This document shows positions 22,679 to 30,472 of a stretch of DNA of 64,000 bases, in pieces. The notes beneath the pieces are model-generated. The model was not told the origin of the DNA. It ran no database searches and worked only from the letters and a program-made list of their open reading frames with translations. The translations under genes and the position numbers were made by a program. How positions within the stretch are numbered: position 1 is the first letter of the stretch; each line of letters begins with the position of its first letter. The DNA is from Pseudoduganella flava (GTDB taxonomy: Bacteria > Pseudomonadota > Gammaproteobacteria > Burkholderiales > Burkholderiaceae_D). Where the stretch lies: contig NZ_VLKW01000005.1 in assembly GCF_007830495.1 (NCBI RefSeq), positions 124,001 through 188,000 on the forward strand, given 5' to 3'.

Positions 22679-24595
22679 ATGCGACAGTTCAGACCTGCCC
22701 AGCCTTCCCTTGCCGCAGCGCCGGCCGGCCGGGCGACCGACCGGCACGGCCGCGAGCGCGATGCCGATCGGCGGGCCATCGATGCCCTCGACGGCGGCCG
22801 GCCGGCCGGGATGGCTGGCGCGTCCCTGCGCGCTCTGCCGGACTGGCCTGGACAGCACAATCCGCTGCCCGATAGCGGTGGCCAGGAACTCGCCGGCAGT
22901 TTGCGGGCGCCGTTCGAACAGGGTTTCAAGCATGACTTCTCGCGGGTCCGCATCTTCACGACGGGCCCGACAGCGGATGCCGTGCACTTGGCGGGCAGCC
23001 GGGCCATCACGTGCGGCCCACGCATCGCATTCGCCCACGGCCAGTGGGCGCCGGAGACGCTGAACGGCCGTGCGCTGCTCGCACATGAACTGGCCCACGT
23101 TACCCAACAGGCTGGAGACCGCATCGCTAGAGTGGACCACAAGACGCTGGACGAAGAGCTCGACGAGGAGTTGAAGAGCAAGATCCAGGATCAGAAGTCT
23201 TTGGATCCGACGCACCGCGAATACGCCCGCAGCTTGCAGGGTTACGGTTACGACATCACGCACGACATGTCCGGTAACGCTACGGACTTGCTGCCGGAAC
23301 CGAAGGACCCGAAAGCCAAGGAAGCGTGGAAACGCCGGTTCCAGAAAATCGACAAGCTGGCCAACCGCATCCTCGACAAGAGCGGCCCCGATGTGGAGCA
23401 GAAGGAAGCCCGCGCCGAGATGTTGGCCGTCGACCTCGCCACCGCCGGCTTCCTGAACGAAGCGATGGCCCTGGCGCCCAAGATCACGGACCTGGACCTG
23501 CGCAAATTCGTCCATAAAGCCGTGCTCGACCAGCCCGCCAAGGTCACCGAAGCGCAGATCGCGACGATTGCCCAGGACCAGGCGAGCAACGCCAAGTCCA
23601 TGGCCGACCACGCGCTGCTTGCCCGGCTGACCAGCGACCAGGGCGTCTACGCGAAGGCGCTGGGCAGCGCAAAGGTCAATGCGGCGTTGAAAGTCATCGT
23701 CAAGGCCTATGCGAACGATCCCGACCTGCCCGAAAAACTGGCCGGACTGATGTTCTTCCACCCCGGCGGCCGCGTCGCCTTCACGGAGTGGATGTTGGCC
23801 GACAAGCGCGGCGCCTTGCTCAAGCAAGTCTCCGAGCAGGCCTACTTCGTCGAAGGCGCCAATGTCTCGGTAGGGACGGCCACGCAACACCCGGATGCCG
23901 CCACGCTGGGCTGGGCCATTGGCAACAAGCAGCGGATCACGGTCGAGGACGTGATCGCCGTCTGCGCCGCCGCCGGTACCCCTCTGAAGCCGCCCGCCGC
24001 CCGCGACATCGCTACCCTGAAGGCCTGGCTGGAACTGAATACGGAAAAAATCGGCCAGGCGGTCCACAAGCAGAATCCGGGCAATCCGGAAGCGGCGAAA
24101 GCGATGTACACGCAGATCGTCGACGCCTTTACCTGGCACGTCCCGCCCGACACCAAGGAAGATGTCAAACCGGACAAGAGCGGGCGCATCACCAAGCTGA
24201 GCGCCGCCGGTCCGCAAAAGTCCCAGCTCAAGGTCGATTGCGACGTGCTGGCCACCTACGGCGTGCGGCTGCTGGTCGCCAGCGGTTATACCCCGGTCGG
24301 TTACATGGCGGTCACCCCGACCGATCCCGACCGCGCACCGCACGCGCTGGCGTTGCTCCAGGAAGGCAGGGATTTCCACGCCCTCTCCAACAAGGCGACC
24401 ATAAAACTGGCGGCCACCGACAAGGCCGGCGCGCTGAAGGAAATGCGCGACTTCGGCCTTGCCGAAGCCTACGACCCCGACCGCCCGCTGGCGGGCTACC
24501 GCATCTACTACATGGACTCCGATGCGAAGGGCACGCTGCCCGATGAAGTACTCAACCAGGACAGCAAGGCCCACGACCCGGGCCTGAGCAAATAA
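22679..24595 (+). CDS. DUF4157 (zincin-motif) protein with long helical C-terminal region
   Basis: The protein has 638 aa. The first ~150 residues match the DUF4157 module, including 'PFEQGFKHDFSRVRIFT', 'AVHLAGSRAITCGPRIAF' and the zinc-protease-like helix LLAHELAHVTQQAG (HELAH at 136-140). DUF4157 proteins are typically cargo or effectors of extracellular contractile injection systems or polymorphic-toxin-like proteins. The remaining ~490 residues are mostly alpha-helical, with a mixed domain from about residue 400 onward. No known toxin domain is recognised. There is no signal peptide and no eCIS gene in this window. The start is supported by gaaaggcgg about 10 bp upstream. Confidence 0.75.
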   Translation: MRQFRPAQPSLAAAPAGRATDRHGRERDADRRAIDALDGGRPAGMAGASLRALPDWPGQHNPLPDSGGQELAGSLRAPFEQGFKHDFSRVRIFTTGPTADAVHLAGSRAITCGPRIAFAHGQWAPETLNGRALLAHELAHVTQQAGDRIARVDHKTLDEELDEELKSKIQDQKSLDPTHREYARSLQGYGYDITHDMSGNATDLLPEPKDPKAKEAWKRRFQKIDKLANRILDKSGPDVEQKEARAEMLAVDLATAGFLNEAMALAPKITDLDLRKFVHKAVLDQPAKVTEAQIATIAQDQASNAKSMADHALLARLTSDQGVYAKALGSAKVNAALKVIVKAYANDPDLPEKLAGLMFFHPGGRVAFTEWMLADKRGALLKQVSEQAYFVEGANVSVGTATQHPDAATLGWAIGNKQRITVEDVIAVCAAAGTPLKPPAARDIATLKAWLELNTEKIGQAVHKQNPGNPEAAKAMYTQIVDAFTWHVPPDTKEDVKPDKSGRITKLSAAGPQKSQLKVDCDVLATYGVRLLVASGYTPVGYMAVTPTDPDRAPHALALLQEGRDFHALSNKATIKLAATDKAGALKEMRDFGLAEAYDPDRPLAGYRIYYMDSDAKGTLPDEVLNQDSKAHDPGLSK

Positions 24596-24914
24596 GACGG
24601 TTTACCGTCCGCTTGCACGCCTGGTTCGATAGGTGCTGCGCGCGGAGAGCCTTCCCTCCAGGCGGCAAGCACGCGTAAGCCGCGCCGCGCAAGCAGCCGC
24701 CGGCCGTTTGCCCGCGCTGCCCGCCCCGCTCGTGGGCATGGCTCCCGCCCCCACGATCTGTCCGGGCCCGCTGGGCTGCACGATCTGTGAGCTATCCGTA
24801 AGCCACCCTCCTCTACGCTGGCGCCCCATATCCATTCCGACATGAAGCGCGGCCCGGCGCGCACGACATGTGCGCAACGCGCAGCTTGTCCAGCCCTACC
24901 GTAAAGGATCCGCC
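24596..24914. other. Intergenic, no gene seen
   Basis: This is about 320 bp between the DUF4157-type gene and the epimerase gene, GC-rich, without a supported open frame or a clear terminator. A Shine-Dalgarno (aaagga) for the next gene lies at its right end. Confidence 0.4.
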
Positions 24915-25862
24915 ATGAACTCACGCAAACACATCGTCCTCGGCACCGGGGTTCTGGGGTTGACTGTCGCCCGCATGCTCGCGGCACACGGCGTCAGGCC
25001 GGTGCTTGCGAGCCGCAGCGGCAGGCGGGTCGGCGGCTGGTCCGTGCTGGCCTGCGATGCCGGCGATCCGGCCGCGCTGGCGGCGCTGCTCGACGCTCCG
25101 GCCACGCTGTACGTCTGCGCCGCGCCGCCCGTGTCGCGCTGGGACCTGGAGTTCCCCCGCCTGGCCGAAGGCATCGCCGGCGCAGTCCCGGGGCGCAATG
25201 TCGATATCGTGCTGGCCGACAGCGTCTGCGCCTACGGCCACTGCAAAGGCTCGTTTGTCGAAGGCGATCCGGCCCGGCCGTGCAACAGCAAAGGCCGGGC
25301 GCGCATGTATATGGCCGAGCGCGTGCTGTCGCTGCACGGGCGGTATGGCGTGCGGGCCACCGTCGTGCGCGCTGCCACGTTCTTTGGGCCGGGCGTGACC
25401 AAGTCGAGCGTCAGCCAGGCCGCGCTGGCCGGTGCGCTGGCAGGCAGGATCGTCCACGTGCCAGGCGATCCCGGCATGGCCCATGCCTTCACCTACGTGC
25501 CCGACTTTGCCGGCACGATGATCGAACTCGGCTGCCGCGACGCGGCGTTCGGCCACTGCTGGCATACGCCGTCGCACAACGGTCGCTCGCATCTCGACTT
25601 CCTGCGGGAGGCGGCGCAGCCGGCCGACCAGGACGTCCGCTTGCGTGCGCTGGGCCCCCTTGCGATGCGCTGCCTCGCGCTGTTCAACCCGGCGCTGGAC
25701 GAGTTGCACGACATGCTGCACTTGTATGAGACGCCATGGGCGTTCTCGTCCGCGCTGACGCAACGGACGTTCGGCATCGCCAGCACGCCGCTGTCCGCCG
25801 CGCTCGCGCGCACCACGTATGCGCTGCGGGCGCGGCAGTTGGCGCCCTCGCCTTCGCTGTAA
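24915..25862 (+). CDS. NAD-dependent epimerase/dehydratase family protein
   Basis: The protein has 315 aa from the ATG at 24915, preceded by 'aaaggatccgcc'. The N-terminal Rossmann motif is HIVLGTGVLGLTVARMLAAHG. The extended-SDR pattern continues with 'LYVCAAPP', 'VLADSVCAYG' and 'GRARMYMAERVLSLHGRYGVRATVVRAATFFGPG', where the family Tyr/Lys pair appears replaced by M-Y-M-A-E. The missing YxxxK means it may bind nucleotide without classical SDR catalysis, as in atypical SDRs. A transport or metabolic partner is not obvious. It stands alone upstream of the BTAD regulator. Confidence 0.75.
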   Translation: MNSRKHIVLGTGVLGLTVARMLAAHGVRPVLASRSGRRVGGWSVLACDAGDPAALAALLDAPATLYVCAAPPVSRWDLEFPRLAEGIAGAVPGRNVDIVLADSVCAYGHCKGSFVEGDPARPCNSKGRARMYMAERVLSLHGRYGVRATVVRAATFFGPGVTKSSVSQAALAGALAGRIVHVPGDPGMAHAFTYVPDFAGTMIELGCRDAAFGHCWHTPSHNGRSHLDFLREAAQPADQDVRLRALGPLAMRCLALFNPALDELHDMLHLYETPWAFSSALTQRTFGIASTPLSAALARTTYALRARQLAPSPSL

Positions 25863-26079
25863 CGATCGGCGGGCCGCCGTGCAGGCCATCGGCAACGACT
25901 GCCCGCAACACAAGCGATCAACCACAGCCGCCGGGCTGGCGGCCTGAGTGGCTTTCAAATTGCTTACATATTCGCTGCTGTCGGGCCACACGGCGCCCAC
26001 ACGTGAGAGAATTCACGTCACGCCGCGATGCCTGTCCCGCGAGCGCTCGGTCTCGTCAAGTGCGCGGTTGGGGCTGACG

Positions 26080-29000
26080 ATGGCGGTGTTCCGATCTGAC
26101 GAGCTTCTCGGCATGCACGAGGAAGCGGGGGATGTCATGGAATTCGCTGCCGGCATGGCCAAAGTTACCCGTCCGAGGCTCTATCGCACAGTGCCTCGCG
26201 ACCACCTGTTCCACCGCCTGGACGAGCTGGGCGAGCGCAAGGGGATCTGGATCACCGGGCCGCCGGGTGCCGGCAAGACGACGCTGGCGTCGAGCTACCT
26301 CGAACACCGCCAGGTGCCCGCGCTGTGGTACCACATGGACAGCGGCGATTCGGACCCGGCCAGTTTCTTCTTTTACCTGTCGATGGCCTGCCAGGCGCTC
26401 GCCGCCGGCGAGCCGCTGCCCCTGCTGAATCCGGAATACCTGCCCGACCTGCCCGGATTCACGCGCCGCTTCTTCCGCCAGCTGTATGCACGGCTGCACA
26501 AGGGCAGCGTGCTGGTGCTCGACAACTACCACATGGTGCCGCCCGCCTCCGTGTTGCACACGATCGTGCAGGATGCGCTGCAGGACGTCCCCGAAGGCAT
26601 CTGCGTCATCATCACCAGCCGCACCGAGCCGCCGCCCGCATTGAGCCGCCTGCGGCTGACCCACGCCATTGTGTGCCTGGACGCGGACGACCTGCGCATC
26701 AGCTTCGACGAAGCGTGCCGGATCGCCCGGCTGGAGGAGCGGTCGGCCCGGCTGGACGAGGACGAGATCCGCACCGTCTGGGAGAGTTCCGGCGGCTGGG
26801 CCGTCGGCTTCGTGCTGATGCTCGAGCATCACAGCGCGATCGCCCGGCAAGGCTGGGGTGCGGTGCCGCCTTCCCGCGACCTGCTGTTCGACTATTTCGC
26901 GGTCGAGATCTTCGGTGCCGCGTCGCCGGACGTGCGTCACCTGCTGCTGCGCACGGCCTTCCTGCCGATGTTCACGGTGCCGATGGCGGAGGCGATCAGC
27001 GGCGACCTCGAAGCGGGACAGCGGCTCGGCGAGCTATATCGCCTGCGCTATTTCATCGATCGCCGCGATGAGCCCGAAACCACGTACCAGTACCACGCGC
27101 TGTTCCGGGAGTTCCTGAATGCGCGGGCGCGCGAGTACCTGCAGCCGCCCGAGTACCTGCTGTTGCAACGGCGCTCCGCCCGCCTGCTGGAGATCGGCAA
27201 CCATACGGAGCAGGCATTCTTCCTGTATGTCGCCTCCGAGGACTGGGAAGCCGCCGGCCGGATGGTCCGCCAGCAGGCGCCGGAGCTGATCCGCCAGGGC
27301 CGCTGGCAAACGGCCAAGCGGTGGATCGGCATGCTGCCGCCGGCCTTGCTGGAGGCCGACCCTTGGCTGCCGTTCTGGGATGGCGCGTGCGACGTGGTGA
27401 CCGCGCCGGCGCATGCCCGCGCCGCGCTGGAAAAAGCCCATGCGGGGCTGGTAGCCAACCACGACCTGCTGGGCCAGGTCATGGCCGCGGCGCTGATGAT
27501 GGAAACCTATTACTTCGAATGGACCACCTTCGCGCCGCTCGACCGCTGGATCGACCTGCAGAGCAAACTGTTCGAAGAAGGCGTGCCGTTCCCCTCCCCC
27601 GCCATCGAATTGCGGGCCCGCTCGGCGCTGGTGGCGGCGCTGCTGTACCGCCAGCCGCAGAACTGGCTGTTGCGCCCGGAGTCCGGCCGTGCCCTGGCCC
27701 TGCTGGAGGCGGACGTGCCGGTTGCCGCGCGCCTCACCGCCGGCATCATCCTGCTGAACTGTTACTGCTTCCGGGGCGACTTCGATTGTGCCGAGCGGGT
27801 GATCGGTTTGCTGCGCCCCGACCTGGCGGACCGTGAACTGACGCCATTGAACCGGGTGTGGTGGCTGATCGCCGTCGCCTACTATCACATGCTGCGCGCG
27901 GAGCACGACGCCGGCGCCGACGCGCTGGACCGGGCCGAGGCGATCGCTTGCGAGCACGGACTGAACTTCATCCGGCCCACGGTGCTGACGCAGCGCGCGT
28001 TCCTTGCGCTGTCGTTCGGCGATCTCGGTTGCGCCGGCGCGCTGCTGCCCCGCTTGAAGTGCGCGATCGATTCCACGCGGCGGATGGACCTGGCGCTGTA
28101 CCATTCCGCCCAATCGTGGTACGAGCTGCAGAGCGGCGAACTGACGGCTGCCGTCAAGCACGGCCAGGCCGCCGTCGAGGGAGCGTTCGCGGCCGGCGCG
28201 GTCTCCATCCAGACCTATTGCCTGCTGGGCCGTGCGCAACTGATGCTGGAACTGGGCGACGCGGCGGCCGCGCAGGCCAGCGTACGCACGTTACGGCTGC
28301 GTGCCGACGGCTCCAGCCGCCTGCTGGAGTTCGACGCGCTGCTGACCGAAGCGTATGCCGCGTTCCAGTCCGGCGACCCGGCGGCCGGGCTGCCGCTGCT
28401 GAAAGCGGGGCTGGCCGTGGGCCGCGAGCAGAACTACGTGGGCTCCCTGCGCTGGTATCCGAAGATGATGGTGTGGCTGCTGAGCCATGCGCTACAGGAA
28501 GGCATCGAGGTCGACTACGTCCGGCAACTGATCCGCGTGCGCGGCCTGTACCCCGACACGCCGGAGATCGAGCAATGGCCGTGGCCCGTCAAGCTGTACC
28601 TGCTGGGCCGCTTTTCCGTCGTCATCGACGGCAGTCCGCTGAAGACGACGGGCAAGGCGCAGGCCAAGCCCCTTGAGCTATTGAAGGCGCTGGTCGCGAA
28701 TGGCGGCCGGGAGGTGGCCGCCGCCACGCTGGCGGCGCAGCTGTGGCCGGACATGGAAGGCGATGCGGCGCAGAGCACGCTGAACACGACGCTGTATCGG
28801 CTGCGCAAGCTGTTGCGGCAGGACGATGCGATCACCGTCCAGCAAGCCAAGCTGTCGCTCAATCCCGCCAAGGTGTGGGTCGACGCGTGGCTGTTCGAGC
28901 GCCTCGGCAATCGCCTGCAGCGGGCCGAGGAACCCCGGCTGGACGACGCGACGAGATTCCTCCGTCTCTACGTGGGCAACTTCCTGCCGCAGGACACGGA

Positions 29001-29316
29001 CACGCCATGGGTGGTGCCGATGCGGGAGCGGCTGCGCAGCAAGTACCTGCGCCAGGTGCTGAAGTTCGGCTGCGCGTGGGAAGACGCGGGAGACTGGAGC
29101 CGCGCCGCGGAAGCCTACCAGCATGGCATCGAAGTGGACAACCTCGCCGAGGAACTCTATCGGCGCCTGATGCAATGCGAATACCGGCGCGGCCGCGCCG
29201 CCGCCGCGCTGGAGGCTTACCGTCGCTGCCGCCACATGCTGTCGGTCTTGCTCGGCATACGGCCGTCGGCGGAAACGGAAGCCGCATACCGGACGATCGT
29301 CAGCGACAGCGGCTAG
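26080..29316 (+). CDS. STAND-type ATPase transcriptional regulator with C-terminal BTAD domain
   Basis: The protein has 1078 aa from the ATG at 26080; the frame stays open to a GTG at 25948, and ATGs at 26113 or 26137 are possible. Layout: a P-loop NTPase with Walker A GPPGAGKTT (about residues 60-68) and Walker B-like VLVLDNYH. A winged helix and a long TPR/helical repeat array follow to about residue 870, as in MalT/LuxR-type STAND regulators. The C-terminus holds an OmpR-like winged helix (LYLLGRFSVVIDG ... LLKALVANGGREVAAATLAAQLWPD) and a bacterial transcriptional activator domain (YRLRKLLRQDD ... LEAYRRCRHML). It is a signal-integrating activator, probably responding to a small ligand sensed by the repeats. 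It converges on the LodB-like gene and may control a neighbouring locus. Confidence 0.85.
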   Translation: MAVFRSDELLGMHEEAGDVMEFAAGMAKVTRPRLYRTVPRDHLFHRLDELGERKGIWITGPPGAGKTTLASSYLEHRQVPALWYHMDSGDSDPASFFFYLSMACQALAAGEPLPLLNPEYLPDLPGFTRRFFRQLYARLHKGSVLVLDNYHMVPPASVLHTIVQDALQDVPEGICVIITSRTEPPPALSRLRLTHAIVCLDADDLRISFDEACRIARLEERSARLDEDEIRTVWESSGGWAVGFVLMLEHHSAIARQGWGAVPPSRDLLFDYFAVEIFGAASPDVRHLLLRTAFLPMFTVPMAEAISGDLEAGQRLGELYRLRYFIDRRDEPETTYQYHALFREFLNARAREYLQPPEYLLLQRRSARLLEIGNHTEQAFFLYVASEDWEAAGRMVRQQAPELIRQGRWQTAKRWIGMLPPALLEADPWLPFWDGACDVVTAPAHARAALEKAHAGLVANHDLLGQVMAAALMMETYYFEWTTFAPLDRWIDLQSKLFEEGVPFPSPAIELRARSALVAALLYRQPQNWLLRPESGRALALLEADVPVAARLTAGIILLNCYCFRGDFDCAERVIGLLRPDLADRELTPLNRVWWLIAVAYYHMLRAEHDAGADALDRAEAIACEHGLNFIRPTVLTQRAFLALSFGDLGCAGALLPRLKCAIDSTRRMDLALYHSAQSWYELQSGELTAAVKHGQAAVEGAFAAGAVSIQTYCLLGRAQLMLELGDAAAAQASVRTLRLRADGSSRLLEFDALLTEAYAAFQSGDPAAGLPLLKAGLAVGREQNYVGSLRWYPKMMVWLLSHALQEGIEVDYVRQLIRVRGLYPDTPEIEQWPWPVKLYLLGRFSVVIDGSPLKTTGKAQAKPLELLKALVANGGREVAAATLAAQLWPDMEGDAAQSTLNTTLYRLRKLLRQDDAITVQQAKLSLNPAKVWVDAWLFERLGNRLQRAEEPRLDDATRFLRLYVGNFLPQDTDTPWVVPMRERLRSKYLRQVLKFGCAWEDAGDWSRAAEAYQHGIEVDNLAEELYRRLMQCEYRRGRAAAALEAYRRCRHMLSVLLGIRPSAETEAAYRTIVSDSG

Positions 29317-29368
29317 CCGCGTTGCCGCTCGCCGCGGAACAGCAGTGTCAGCGCAGGTTCGAGGTGTA

Positions 29369-30472
29369 TCAGCGCGGTTCGGGGGCCTGGCGCCGCCGCC
29401 AGAACGCGCTGTCCGGCCAACGCCGCTCGTGCGCGTAGCAGGCATCCAGCCGTGCGGCATAGGTGCGCTGCACGCGGGCCAATTCGTCGGCGTACTGCGG
29501 GAGCGCCGCGAGGTCGCCTTGCAGGTGCCGGTGCAGCGCCTCGGCGCCGGCCAGCCCCGTGTACAGCGCGTTGAACAAGCCTTGCGACGACAGCGGATCG
29601 AACGCCAGCGCGGCATCGCCGACCGCCAGCCAGCCGTCGCCTGCCGGCTGTTCGAGCGCCGCGCCATGGGCTGCGCAAAAGCCGTGATCGCCGTCGGCCG
29701 CGAACCGGTGGTCGACGAGCAGCGCCCGCAGTTGCGGCACGTTCGCCATGCGCATCAGCAGCCCGCTGGCCGAATGGGCCGCGCGGGCGGCCGGCAGGTC
29801 GGCATCGCTGTAGAACGCCAGCAGCCGGCGGCGAGCGGGCAGCGCGGCACTGTACCACCAGCCTTCGGCCTCCGCGTGCAGCTCGGCGATGCCGGCCGCA
29901 CGCCCGTCGTCATGGCCGAACACCCAGCCGCAGATGAGTTTGCCGGCTGGCGCGCGCCGGCCGCCGACATGGCGCGCCAGCACGCCATCGCGGCCGCTGG
30001 CATCGACGAGCGCGCGCGCCCGCACCCGCACCGGCCTGCCCGCGCGCGCCAGGTCGAGCTTCCAGTGCCCGGGTGCGCCCCGTACTCCCAGCAGACGCGT
30101 GTCGCGCAGCGTCGCGGCGCCGCGCCGCGCGGCCACCTCCACCAGCCACGCATCGAAACGAGCCCGGTCCAGGTGCCAGCCGTGGCCGTCGAGGTTGCGC
30201 AGCGCGTCCTGTTCGACGACCTCCCCTTCTCCCCAGCTCGAGCGCATCACGTGGCATGGCGTGTGGCCCTGGGCCAGGAACTCGTCCGCCAGGCCCATGT
30301 CGCGCAGCAGGCGACCGCCGGCGGCGGGCAGCGATTCGCCGACGCGGCGGCGCGCGGCACTGCCCTTATCGACCACGATCACGCGGTGGAACGGCGCCAG
30401 GTTCAGCGCCAGCGCGCAACCGGCCGGGCCGGCGCCGATGACGGCCACGTCGGCATCGATGGCGGTATTCAT
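29369..30472 (-). CDS. LodB-like FAD-dependent oxidoreductase
   Basis: The protein has 367 aa. The N-terminal FAD-binding motif is VAVIGAGPAGCALALNL (GxGxxG), followed by 'RRRVGESLPAAGGRLL' as in flavin halogenase/LodB proteins. A 'WLAVGDAALAFDPLSSQGLFNALYTG' GD motif follows. LodB-family flavoproteins are needed to form the cysteine tryptophylquinone (CTQ) cofactor of the partner LodA/GoxA oxidase. Its ATG overlaps the stop of the LodA-like gene by 3 bp, so the two are translationally coupled. A flavin halogenase is the alternative, but the neighbour strongly favours LodB. Confidence 0.85.
   Translation of the reverse strand: MNTAIDADVAVIGAGPAGCALALNLAPFHRVIVVDKGSAARRRVGESLPAAGGRLLRDMGLADEFLAQGHTPCHVMRSSWGEGEVVEQDALRNLDGHGWHLDRARFDAWLVEVAARRGAATLRDTRLLGVRGAPGHWKLDLARAGRPVRVRARALVDASGRDGVLARHVGGRRAPAGKLICGWVFGHDDGRAAGIAELHAEAEGWWYSAALPARRRLLAFYSDADLPAARAAHSASGLLMRMANVPQLRALLVDHRFAADGDHGFCAAHGAALEQPAGDGWLAVGDAALAFDPLSSQGLFNALYTGLAGAEALHRHLQGDLAALPQYADELARVQRTYAARLDACYAHERRWPDSAFWRRRQAPEPR

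Noticed and set aside
22655-24574. Leftward 639-codon frame opposite the DUF4157 gene
   Set aside because: It is a shadow frame; the rightward protein has the HELAH motif, a ribosome site and normal composition.
29369-30472. Calling the flavoprotein a tryptophan halogenase
   Set aside because: The halogenase-specific WxWxIP motif is not visible, and the gene is fused in translation to a LodA-type oxidase, which points to LodB.
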